Below are positions 16,742 to 24,699 of a DNA stretch of 64,000 nucleotides, one piece after another (position 1 is the first letter of the stretch; every line of letters begins with the position of its first letter). Both the position numbers and the translations under genes were made by a program. The stretch comes from Actinospineispora spinosispora DSM 44797. GTDB lineage: Bacteria; Actinomycetota; Actinomycetes; Mycobacteriales; Pseudonocardiaceae. The DNA is taken from assembly GCF_000429025.1 (NCBI RefSeq), contig NZ_KE386833.1, positions 138,582 to 202,581 of the forward strand, in the 5' to 3' direction. Below the pieces are notes generated by a model. The model did no database searches. It worked only from the letters and a program-made list of their open reading frames with translations, and was not told where the DNA came from.

Positions 16742-18253
16742 ATGCCCTCGGCGTCGTCGACCACACCTCAGACGCAGAAGTGGCTGGCGCCGCTGCTGGT
16801 GCTGATGGTCGGCAGCTTCCTGCCCCCGATGGACAGCGCGATCGTGAACATCGCCATCCCGTACATCCAGAAGGACCTCGGGGGTAGCAGCGACGACGTC
16901 GCCTGGGTCAGCACGGCGTTCTCGCTGAGCCTCGGGATCTTCGTGACCACCAGCAACTGGCTGGGCAACCGGCTGGGACCGACGTTGCTGCACCGGCTCG
17001 TGCTGATCAGCTTCCTGGCCGGGTCCACGCTGTGCGGGCTCGCCTGGGACCTGAACAGCCTCATCATCTTCCGGGTGCTGACCGCCATCCCCGGCGGCGT
17101 CATCCCGGTGGTGACCATCACGATGATCTACCGGATCGTTCCGCCGGAGAAGATCGGCGCCGCGATGGGTCTGTACGGTCTGGGCGTCGCGGCCGCGCCC
17201 AGCTGCGGGCCCACCATCGGCGGCCTGCTGATCCAGGACCTGAGCTGGCGCTGGATCTTCCATTTCAAGACCCCGATCGGCATCGCCGCCGTCATCGTCG
17301 GACTGTTCCTGTTGCCGAATCTGCCCCGAGGAGAGACGAGGCAGAAGTTCGACTGGTGGGGGTTCCTCACCTTCAGCTACGGGCTGGCCGCGATCATCGT
17401 GGTCTCGTCCAAGGGCCAGAAATGGCACTGGGACTCCTATCTCGTCCTGATCCTGGCCACCAGCGCGGTCCTGTCCCTCGCACTGTTCGCGGTCATCGAG
17501 AACGAGGTCGAGAACCCACTGATCGACCTACGGGTGTTCCGGTACCTGCCGTTCGTGAACTCGCTGCTGCTGATCGGAATCCTGACCATCAGCATGTTCG
17601 CGACGATCTACTACCTGCCCCAGTTCCTCCAGAACGCACAGGGCCTTTCGGCGGGGCCCACCGGTCTCGCCCTGCTCCCCATGGGGCTGATGCTGATCGT
17701 GCTGATCCCGATCGCCGGGGCGTTGTACGACAGGTTCGGTCCTCGGCTACCCGCGCTGCTGGGACTGGTCGGCAGCCTGTACGGGGCCTATCTGCTGGCC
17801 ACCGGCTTCAACGTGGACATGACCAGGCCGCAGGCGGCGACCTGGGTCATGATCTCCGCGCTCGGCGCCGGACTCGCGATGATGCCGATCATGACCAACG
17901 GGCTGGGCTGGCTCCCACCGCACCTCGTCGGTCACGGGGGCGCCGCGAACAACGTCGTGCAGCGGGTCTCCGCGGCGCTCGGCGTCGCGGTGATGGGCAT
18001 CGTGCTGTCCCGGGTCAACGCCCAGCTCTCCTCCGACACGAGCTCGCTGCAGACGGTGACGACGCTGCCCCAGTACGAGAGCGCCGACCGGCAGACCCTG
18101 CTCGGTCTCTACAAGACCGCGCAGACCCACGTGCAGGCGACGTCCTACGCCGACATGTTCGTGCTCACCGGCGGTGCCGCCGTCGTCGGAGTGCTCCTCG
18201 TCCTGATGCTGCGCAAACCACCACCGGCACACCCGTCCCCGCTGAACCCGTGA
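16742..18253 (+). CDS. DHA2 family MFS drug exporter
   Basis: A 503-aa EmrB/QacA-type transporter. The first helix is at about residues 15-35 (WLAPLLVLMVGSFLPPMDSA), motif A is GNRLGPTLLHRL and motif C is GLGVAAAPSCGPTIGG; MMPIMTNGLGWLPPHL near the end is shared with the other two DHA2 pumps here. A GTG six bases upstream is possible, but the ATG at 16742 sits right after a -10-like TATAAG, suggesting a leaderless start. It is divergent from the MarR gene, its likely regulator. It converges with the M20 hydrolase, stops 9 nt apart. Confidence 0.9.
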   Translation: MPSASSTTPQTQKWLAPLLVLMVGSFLPPMDSAIVNIAIPYIQKDLGGSSDDVAWVSTAFSLSLGIFVTTSNWLGNRLGPTLLHRLVLISFLAGSTLCGLAWDLNSLIIFRVLTAIPGGVIPVVTITMIYRIVPPEKIGAAMGLYGLGVAAAPSCGPTIGGLLIQDLSWRWIFHFKTPIGIAAVIVGLFLLPNLPRGETRQKFDWWGFLTFSYGLAAIIVVSSKGQKWHWDSYLVLILATSAVLSLALFAVIENEVENPLIDLRVFRYLPFVNSLLLIGILTISMFATIYYLPQFLQNAQGLSAGPTGLALLPMGLMLIVLIPIAGALYDRFGPRLPALLGLVGSLYGAYLLATGFNVDMTRPQAATWVMISALGAGLAMMPIMTNGLGWLPPHLVGHGGAANNVVQRVSAALGVAVMGIVLSRVNAQLSSDTSSLQTVTTLPQYESADRQTLLGLYKTAQTHVQATSYADMFVLTGGAAVVGVLLVLMLRKPPPAHPSPLNP

Positions 18254-18262
18254 GTGCTTGGC

Positions 18263-19525
18263 TCACCGCGCGCGGTCGAGCTCGAGGAGCGCCTCGGCGT
18301 GCACCCGGATCCCGGTGCTGATGTCCTCGAGATCCGTCCATTCCTCCGGGCAGTGGCTCCGGCCGTCCCTCGACGGCACGAAGATCATGCCCATCGGGCA
18401 CAGCCGGGCGATATGGACGGCGTCGTGGGTCGCGCCGCTGGGCAGCGCCTCCCAGCCCACGCCCAGCGAGTCGGCCGCCGCGGTGATCACCTGCTGCACA
18501 TCGGCGTCGGCGGGGAGGCACTCGTTGTCCACCGACCAGGTCAGGTCGGCGTCCACGCCGTGCTCGGCCGCCCGCAGACTGATCTCCTCACCGAGCCTGC
18601 GCTGCGCGTCGGAGAGCCAGCCGACGTCGACGCTGCGCATCTCCGCGTACATGCGGATCCGTGCCGGCACGACGTTCGGCGAACCGGGCGGCGCGTCGAG
18701 CCGGGTGGTGGTGGCCACGCCGTGCACCGGAGCCCCGCATCCCTGTTGGCGGACCGCGAGCACGGCCTCGGCGGCGGCGACGAGGGCGTCACGGCGCGCG
18801 GCCATCGGCGCGGTCCCGGCGTGGTCGGCGCGACCGACGAAGTCCGCGACCAACCGGTGGATGCCCGCGATGGCCGTCACGACCCCGATGGCCGTGCCCC
18901 GCTGTTCCAGCACCGGCCCCTGCTCGACGTGCAGCTCCAGGTATCGGTGCAACGCACCCCGCCCGGCGAACCGCGCTGCGGCCTCGAGGACCCCCGACGG
19001 TTCCAGGCCGAACTCCGCGTAGCGCTCGCCGAGACGGACGCCGTCGCGGTCGCGCCGATCGAGGTGGTCGGTGGTCAGCTCACCCGCGAGCGCCCTGCTG
19101 CCCAGGCAGCTGAGCCCGAACTCGTTGGACTCCTCGCCGAGGAAGTCGACGACGAGAAGGTCCCGGTCGAGCTCGATGTCGTTCTCCCTCAGCATGCGGA
19201 CGACCTCGATCGAGCCGAGCACCCCCACCACGCCGTCGAACCGGCCGCCTGCCTCCACCGTGTCGGTGTGCGACCCGGTGACGAGCGCCGGCGCCGACGG
19301 CACTCGGCCCGGCAGGACGCCGACGATGTTGCCTGCCCCGTCGGTCTCGACCCGTAACCCGGCCGCGCGCATCCGGGAGGCGACCCACTCGCGCGACGAC
19401 CGGTAGGGCTCGGAGAAGACGGTCCGCGTCCAGCCCGCGCGCGTGGGTTCTCGCACCGTGGCCAGCTCGTCGAGGTCCGCCCCGAGTCGATCCGGACTGG
19501 GCTGCAGGCGCTCCGAGACCGTCAT
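18263..19525 (-). CDS. M20 hydrolase: N-carbamoyl-amino-acid / allantoate amidohydrolase family
   Basis: A 420-aa di-metal enzyme of the hydantoinase/carbamoylase group. Metal and catalytic motifs in order: GSHTDTV, GGRFDGVVGVL, GEESNEFG, LHVEQGPVLE, GATHDAVH, and VPSRDGRSHCPEEWT near the C-terminus. The group includes L-carbamoylase, beta-ureidopropionase and allantoate amidohydrolase, all releasing ammonia/CO2 or urea-type products from N-carbamoyl substrates. It is downstream of the hydantoinase gene (80-nt gap with a stem-loop), the classic order for opening a cyclic ureide and then hydrolysing the N-carbamoyl product. Confidence 0.9.
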   Translation of the reverse strand: MTVSERLQPSPDRLGADLDELATVREPTRAGWTRTVFSEPYRSSREWVASRMRAAGLRVETDGAGNIVGVLPGRVPSAPALVTGSHTDTVEAGGRFDGVVGVLGSIEVVRMLRENDIELDRDLLVVDFLGEESNEFGLSCLGSRALAGELTTDHLDRRDRDGVRLGERYAEFGLEPSGVLEAAARFAGRGALHRYLELHVEQGPVLEQRGTAIGVVTAIAGIHRLVADFVGRADHAGTAPMAARRDALVAAAEAVLAVRQQGCGAPVHGVATTTRLDAPPGSPNVVPARIRMYAEMRSVDVGWLSDAQRRLGEEISLRAAEHGVDADLTWSVDNECLPADADVQQVITAAADSLGVGWEALPSGATHDAVHIARLCPMGMIFVPSRDGRSHCPEEWTDLEDISTGIRVHAEALLELDRAR

Positions 19526-19556
19526 GCTGTCGGCTGTCCTTTCTGATCATTCCTGG

Positions 19557-19602
19557 CTCGTGAGTGCTGGGTGTGGCTATGGCCAGACTCAACACTCACG
19601 AG
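19557..19602. terminator. 21-bp stem-loop between hydantoinase and carbamoylase genes
   Basis: Arms 19557-19577 and 19582-19602 pair with three mismatches around 4 nt. The stem lies immediately after the hydantoinase stop codon. It shares the string TCGTGAGTGCTG with the large hairpin at 63250-63368, suggesting a repeat family. Confidence 0.65.
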
Positions 19603-19605
19603 GTC

Positions 19606-20988
19606 CTAGCGGGTGGTGCGGGCGATGAACCGGCCTCGGCCCTCGGCGCCCACGAAGCGTCCGTTCCTGGCCACCAGGTCGCCGCGGGCGTAGACGGCGT
19701 CGATGGCTCCGGGCAGGGTCCACCCCTCGTATGGGGTGTAGTCCATGTTCTGGTTCTGGGTGGCGGCGGAGATCGTCGTGGTCCCGTCCGGGTCGAGCAC
19801 GACGATGTCGGCATCCGCCCCGGGAGTGATCGAGCCCTTGCCCGGCAGCCCGAACTGGCGTGCCGGGGCGGTCGCGACGAGGTCGACGAACTTCTCCGGC
19901 GACAGCCGCCCCTGACGCACTCCTTCGGCGTACATGACGATGAACCTGTGCTCGACGCCCGGCCCGCCGTTGGGCACGGCGCGGAAGTCGTGCTCGCCGA
20001 GGCGGCGCTTCTCCTCCAGGCAGAACGGGCAGTGATCGGAGCTCACGACGCCGAGCGTTCCCGCCCGCAGGCCCCGCCAGAGTGCGTCGCGGTGCTCCTG
20101 GGTGCGCAGCGGGGGAGTGAGCACGACCTTGGCCGCGTCGAATCCCGGTGCGTCGTAGAGGGATCTGTCGAGAGTCAGGTAGTGGGTGCACGTCTCACCC
20201 GCGATCGCCCAGTCCCGGGACCTGGCCTCGGCCACCGCCTCGACCGCGCCCTCGGTCGACAGGTGCACGAAGTACAGCGGGGAGTCGGCCATGCGCGCGA
20301 TGCGGATGGCCCGGTGAACCGCCTCGACCTCGGTGGCGGGGGGCCGGGCGATCTCGTGCGAGCCGGGACCGGTCCGTCCGGCGGCCACGAGATCCGCGGC
20401 GAGCCTGTCGATGACGTCGCCGTTCTCGGCGTGCACACAGACCTGGCCGCCGAGTGCCGCCGACTTTCGCAACACCTCGAACATGTCACCGTCGTGCAGC
20501 ATGATGCTGCCCCGGTAGGCCATGAAGACCTTGAAACTGCTGACGCCGGACTGGACGATCTCCGGGAACTCGTCGGTCGCGCCGTCGTACAGGTCGGTGA
20601 CGCACATGTGGAAGCTGTAGTCGATCACGGCCTTGTCCTCGGCCTTCGCATGGTGATCGGCGAGTGACTTCAGCAGGGTCGTGCCGGGTGGTTGCATCGC
20701 GAAGTCGACCAGGGTCGTCGTCCCGCCGCAGGCCGCCGCCCGCGTGCCGCTGGCGAAGTCGTCCGACGTGGTGGTGCCCATCATCGGCGAGTCGAGGTGG
20801 GTGTGGACGTCCACACCGCCGGGGAACAGCAGCCTGCCGCTGACGTCGACCCGCTCCACGTCGTCGCCGAGCGGCACGTCGTCGAACCGCCCGACCGCCT
20901 CGATGCGTCCGTCCCGCACGAGAACGTCCAGGTCGGACGACCCGGTGCTGTTCACCACGCGGCCTCCGGACAGCAGCAGCTTCGACAT
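19606..20988 (-). CDS. Dihydropyrimidinase / D-hydantoinase
   Basis: A 460-aa cyclic amidohydrolase. Motifs: metal His pair in GVDVHTHLDSP, the carbamylated-lysine region SSFKVFMAY, HAENGD, FVHLST, ETCTHYL and the Asp of SSDHCPF. It opens six-membered dihydropyrimidines or five-membered hydantoins; allantoinase activity is also possible in this superfamily. The ATG at 20988 has AGGAG upstream; an upstream ATG is unsupported. It is divergent from the NCS1 transporter. With the carbamoylase downstream it forms a two-step ureide degradation route. Confidence 0.88.
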   Translation of the reverse strand: MSKLLLSGGRVVNSTGSSDLDVLVRDGRIEAVGRFDDVPLGDDVERVDVSGRLLFPGGVDVHTHLDSPMMGTTTSDDFASGTRAAACGGTTTLVDFAMQPPGTTLLKSLADHHAKAEDKAVIDYSFHMCVTDLYDGATDEFPEIVQSGVSSFKVFMAYRGSIMLHDGDMFEVLRKSAALGGQVCVHAENGDVIDRLAADLVAAGRTGPGSHEIARPPATEVEAVHRAIRIARMADSPLYFVHLSTEGAVEAVAEARSRDWAIAGETCTHYLTLDRSLYDAPGFDAAKVVLTPPLRTQEHRDALWRGLRAGTLGVVSSDHCPFCLEEKRRLGEHDFRAVPNGGPGVEHRFIVMYAEGVRQGRLSPEKFVDLVATAPARQFGLPGKGSITPGADADIVVLDPDGTTTISAATQNQNMDYTPYEGWTLPGAIDAVYARGDLVARNGRFVGAEGRGRFIARTTR

Positions 20989-21158
20989 TGCTCGGCTCCT
21001 CACTCGGCCCGAGAACCGGGCCACGCAGCATGCCAATCGATTGTGCAATCGGAGCAGAAGTGTGTGATGCGGTCAAGTGTCAGCGGCCTCGTGACCGATG
21101 AACTCACTGCTTGCGGTTCATAGACGCATATCCATCCGCAGATGCGGAGATCAAGTTA

Positions 21159-21182
21159 TTTTGGTATCCCAAAGTATTGACA
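21159..21182 (+). promoter_or_regulatory. GntR-type operator with -35 box, NCS1 promoter
   Basis: The 15-mer TTTTGGTATCCCAAA (21159-21173; TTTGG/CCAAA arms) is followed by 3 nt and TTGACA at 21177-21182. A weak -10 (AAACAT) comes 17 nt later. The identical 15-mer and spacing occur on the other strand before the nucleoside hydrolase gene at 31742-31719. The rest of the 294-bp gap between hydantoinase and transporter shows no gene. Confidence 0.75.
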
Positions 21183-21282
21183 CCGGCATGTGCCCTGGCA
21201 AACATGTGTGCATTCCGTCGCCCGGCGGCCGCCGCTTCAGCAGACGCGTCCGGCCGGTGCAGCGCTCCATCGAGGAGATCCC

Positions 21283-23286
21283 GTGATCAAAGACCCGGTA
21301 TTACGCGTCCCGCCGCTCGAGGAGTCCTTCCACGACGACCCCGAGGTGGTCCGTCGCGCCGTCACCGAGGACTACGCGGCGCACGTCGTGCCGAAGAGCG
21401 CACGCAGCGGCCGGTGGTCGATGGCGATGGCCTGGTACGCGCTGGCCAGCGCGATGGCGTGGCTGATCACCGGTGGGCTGGCGGCGGTGCAGGTCGGCCC
21501 GGCGGACGCGCTGATCGGCTGCGCCCTGTCGGTCGGGGCGTACAGCGTGCTGTGCGCGGCGATGGCGACGTACTCGGTTCGCTCGGGGACGAGCATCAAC
21601 CTGTTCTCCCGCATGTTGTTCGGCTTCGGCGGTGGTTCGATCGCCACCCTGGTGCTGTACCTGATCGCCACCTTCTACGCGACGTTCGAGGGCGCTGTGG
21701 TCGCCCACGCCTTCCACACTGTGTTCGGCGGGCCCGGTGAGTGGTTCTGGTTCGTGGTGGTCGTCGCCTACAGCGTGCCGCTCGCGGTCGGTGGGGTGCG
21801 GGTCTTCCTCGACAAGTTCAACGGGGTACTGCTGCCGGTCTACCTCGCCGGGCTGACCGTGGCCGTGGTCTGGACGATCGCCGAGCGGGGCTACCACCCG
21901 GGCTGGCTGTCCGGTGCCGGCACGGCCACCGTGTCCGGCCCCGGCTGGCTGTACGCCTTCACCCTCTACATGGGCGTCTGGGTGCTGATGATGTTCACCG
22001 GCGACATCGCGCGCCACGCCCGCCCGGCCGATCTGCGCTTCCACCGGTGGTTCACCTTCGGGCCGGTGTTCCACGGACTCACCCTGTTCGTCAACGCGGC
22101 GGTCGGGATCTTCCTGGCCGAACACCTGGTCACCGGCGCGCTCACCGAGCTGTCCGCCGTGGACGGGATGCTCGTCATGATGGGCGTCTGGGCGGTCGTG
22201 TTCATCTGGGTGACCCAGACGCGGATCAACACCGCGAACTACTACGTGGCCTCCACCAACCTGGCCAACCTGGCGGGGCGCGTGGTGCGCAGGCCCGTCC
22301 CGCGCTGGTTCTGGGTGGTGGTCCAGGGCGTCGTCGTGTTCTTCCTGATGCTGCAGGACCTGCTGAGCAAGCTGCAGATCGGGCTGGAGTACAGCGCGAT
22401 CATCACGGTGGCCTGGGTCGGGGTCGCGGTCGCCTTCATGCTGTGGTCCTGGGTGCGGGGCACCGGGCCTGAGCAGCTCGAATACCGGCCGGGACGGGTC
22501 CGCGCGGTGCACCGGCCGGGTGTGCTGGCCTGGGTACTGGGCAGCGCCGTGGGGATCGGGCTGCTGAACCTGGCCGGCGTCCCCGGTGCGACGTGGTACG
22601 CGCCGGCCGCGTTCGCGGTGTCCTTCGTCTGCTACCTCGGCGCCCTGCTGTGGGACTCCAGGGTCGGTGAGGTGCCGGCCCGGCCGTACGACCCCCGCGA
22701 CGAGGTCGCCGACCCGTGGGAGTCACGCATCCGATGTCACGCCTGCGACCGGTCGTACGTGGCACAGGAGATGGACCGCGATCCCTCGGCCGCGCACCAC
22801 GCGATCTGCTGCGAGTGCGCGGCACAGAGTCCCGCTTTCCTCGCCGCCGCCCGGCGCGAGTCAGCCCAGTCGACAGGAATGAGGACCAGCGTGAGATGCC
22901 AGCTCGGCATCCGGGTGTTCGTGTTCTTCCTGAACCGCACGCCCGAGGTACGAGACATGCTCGACCACTGGGATCGGACCTTGCAGTTCGACCTCAGCGG
23001 GGAGCCGCCGTTCCACGTCATCGTCGAGGACGGGCGGGCGCGGGTGTGCACAGGCAGGGCCGCCGAGTCACACGTCGTGTTCGAAGCGCCGGCGGCGCTG
23101 TTCCTCCGGATGATGCTCGACACCGCGGCCGCCGACGAGGCGTACGTGAACAAGAAGTACGAGGTCCACGGCCCGCCCTCGGACGCGACCCGGTTCCGCA
23201 CGCTGGGCGAACGGGTCCAGGACCACCACCCGGCGGTGTTCGGTCTGCTGCGCAGGCTCGGCCCCGTCGTGGCCCGAGTGAAGTGA
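21283..23286 (+). CDS. NCS1 transporter fused to zinc-ribbon and SCP2-like domain
   Basis: A 667-aa protein. Residues about 1-475 form an NCS1 (nucleobase:cation symporter) transporter with 12 predicted helices; examples are SAMAWLITGGLAAVQVG, STNLANL and DLLSKLQIGLEY. A soluble extension follows. At about 486-512 there are two Cys clusters (RCHACDR and CCECA), a probable zinc ribbon. From about 533 to the end lies a domain like SCP2 sterol-carrier proteins (LQFDLSGEPPFHVIVEDG, then YVNKKYEVHGPP). The GTG at 21283 follows GAGGAG and is preferred over an earlier ATG. It probably imports the ureide or nucleobase handled by its neighbours. The C-terminal tail is unusual. It heads an operon with the molybdenum hydroxylase. 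Confidence 0.85.
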   Translation: MIKDPVLRVPPLEESFHDDPEVVRRAVTEDYAAHVVPKSARSGRWSMAMAWYALASAMAWLITGGLAAVQVGPADALIGCALSVGAYSVLCAAMATYSVRSGTSINLFSRMLFGFGGGSIATLVLYLIATFYATFEGAVVAHAFHTVFGGPGEWFWFVVVVAYSVPLAVGGVRVFLDKFNGVLLPVYLAGLTVAVVWTIAERGYHPGWLSGAGTATVSGPGWLYAFTLYMGVWVLMMFTGDIARHARPADLRFHRWFTFGPVFHGLTLFVNAAVGIFLAEHLVTGALTELSAVDGMLVMMGVWAVVFIWVTQTRINTANYYVASTNLANLAGRVVRRPVPRWFWVVVQGVVVFFLMLQDLLSKLQIGLEYSAIITVAWVGVAVAFMLWSWVRGTGPEQLEYRPGRVRAVHRPGVLAWVLGSAVGIGLLNLAGVPGATWYAPAAFAVSFVCYLGALLWDSRVGEVPARPYDPRDEVADPWESRIRCHACDRSYVAQEMDRDPSAAHHAICCECAAQSPAFLAAARRESAQSTGMRTSVRCQLGIRVFVFFLNRTPEVRDMLDHWDRTLQFDLSGEPPFHVIVEDGRARVCTGRAAESHVVFEAPAALFLRMMLDTAAADEAYVNKKYEVHGPPSDATRFRTLGERVQDHHPAVFGLLRRLGPVVARVK

Positions 23287-23293
23287 GGTCTCG

Positions 23294-24178
23294 ATGCCCA
23301 CACTCATCTTCCAACCACAGGACTACCTCTTCCCCGCCACCGTCGACGAGGTGCTGCGCGTGCTGGACGCGCGGGGCTCCTCGGCGCAGATCATCGCCGG
23401 TGGCACCACGATCCACGAGCTCGCCTACCGCAAGGCCATGGGTGAGGTCCGGACGCTGGTCGACGTGACACGCCTGCCGCTCGGCACCATCGCGTCGAAC
23501 GGCGAGCGGGTGCACGTGGGCGCGACGGTCACGTTCACCGACCTGGCCCGCCATGTCCGGGCCGGCCGGCACGGGAAACTGGCCGTGCTGACCGACGCGA
23601 TCGCCGGCATCCGCCCGATGCAGATCCGTAACGTGGCGACGGTCGGCGGGAGCATCGCCTCCAGCCTGCCGTTCTTCGACCTGCCGGCCGCGCTGGTCGC
23701 GCTCGACGCCCGGGTGACGACGCTCGGCCTCGGGGCGGCCCGCCGCACGACGCCGATCGAGCAGTTCTTCTGGGACTTCTTCCTGCCGGACCTGCGGTTC
23801 GGCGAGATGGTGACCGAGGTCGAGTTCTCCATGCCGCCCCCGGACTCCGGTGGCGCGTTCATGAAGTTCGAGACCAACTCGGTGGACTGGGCACTGGTCA
23901 GCATCGGTGTGCAGGCCCGGGTGCGCAGCGGGCGCTTCACCGACGTCCGCATCGCGCTCGGCGGCGGCGTCGGCCGCAAGGTCACCAGGGCCATCTCGGT
24001 GGAACGGCTGCTCATCGGGAGGCCCGCCACGGCTGAGGAGATCGAACGGGCCGCCGCTGCCGTCTCCGACGACGTCCGCACGTTCAGCGACTTCCGAGGC
24101 TCGAGCCGCTTCCGGAACCACCTCCTCAAGGTCTACATCACCCGATGCCTGGTCCAGGCGGTTGTGAGGGCGCAATGA
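23294..24178 (+). CDS. Molybdenum hydroxylase FAD-binding subunit (CoxM/XdhB type)
   Basis: A 294-aa FAD-binding subunit of the xanthine dehydrogenase family. FAD-binding blocks are AGGTTIHELAYRKAMG and the pyrophosphate loop RNVATVGGSIASSLPF; the C-terminal domain (DFRGSSRFRNHLLKVYITR) ends as in CO/xanthine dehydrogenases. It passes electrons from the Fe-S subunit to the acceptor. GAGG precedes the ATG, 7 nt after the transporter stop, and the next gene overlaps by ATGA. The subunit order M-S-L is as in cox/nicotinate-type operons. Confidence 0.92.
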   Translation: MPTLIFQPQDYLFPATVDEVLRVLDARGSSAQIIAGGTTIHELAYRKAMGEVRTLVDVTRLPLGTIASNGERVHVGATVTFTDLARHVRAGRHGKLAVLTDAIAGIRPMQIRNVATVGGSIASSLPFFDLPAALVALDARVTTLGLGAARRTTPIEQFFWDFFLPDLRFGEMVTEVEFSMPPPDSGGAFMKFETNSVDWALVSIGVQARVRSGRFTDVRIALGGGVGRKVTRAISVERLLIGRPATAEEIERAAAAVSDDVRTFSDFRGSSRFRNHLLKVYITRCLVQAVVRAQ

Positions 24179-24699
24179 CACAGATCGACAGTTCGACAGC
24201 CGACGAGACGGGAACCGAACACCGGATGCTCCGGCTCACCGTGAACGGTGATCCGGCAGCGCTGGTGGTGACGCCCTACGAAAGCCTCAACTCCGTCCTG
24301 CGCGACCGGCTGAACCTGACCGGGACCAAGCGCGGCTGCGACACCGGTGGCTGCGGGACCTGCACCGTGCAGGTCGACGGGCAGGCGATCTACTCCTGCA
24401 TGTACCCGGCGCTGCGCGCGGAAGGCAGGTCGGTGCGCACGGTGGAGGGACTCGGCCGCGACGGTGAGCACCACCCGCTGCAGACCGCGCTCGTGGAAGG
24501 CGGCGGTGTGCAGTGCGGCTACTGCACGCCCGGCGTGCTCATGGCCAGCTGCGCTCTGTACGCGGAGAACCCGGACACCGACGCCGACGACCTCGCCGAG
24601 GAGCTCGCCGGCAACCTGTGCCGCTGCACCGGCTACGTGAAGCTGATCGAGGCGCTCGCCGGAGCCGGCGAGCAGATGCGGCGGGACGGCCATGTCTGA
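24175..24699 (+). CDS. Molybdenum hydroxylase 2Fe-2S subunit (CoxS type)
   Basis: A 174-aa iron-sulfur subunit. The plant-ferredoxin-like cluster is GCDTGGCGTCTV with its fourth Cys in YSCMYPAL. The second cluster is CGYCTPG plus LCRCTGY. The ATG at 24175 overlaps the FAD-subunit stop and an upstream in-frame ATG is rejected. The first 20 residues before the ferredoxin fold are variable and lack a signal peptide, so the enzyme should be cytoplasmic. It overlaps the large subunit by 8 nt. Confidence 0.93.
   Translation: MTQIDSSTADETGTEHRMLRLTVNGDPAALVVTPYESLNSVLRDRLNLTGTKRGCDTGGCGTCTVQVDGQAIYSCMYPALRAEGRSVRTVEGLGRDGEHHPLQTALVEGGGVQCGYCTPGVLMASCALYAENPDTDADDLAEELAGNLCRCTGYVKLIEALAGAGEQMRRDGHV

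Noticed and set aside
18254..20667. Long plus-strand open frames opposite the carbamoylase and hydantoinase genes
   Set aside because: They are rich in Arg/His/Pro and have no domain; the minus-strand frames carry all catalytic motifs.
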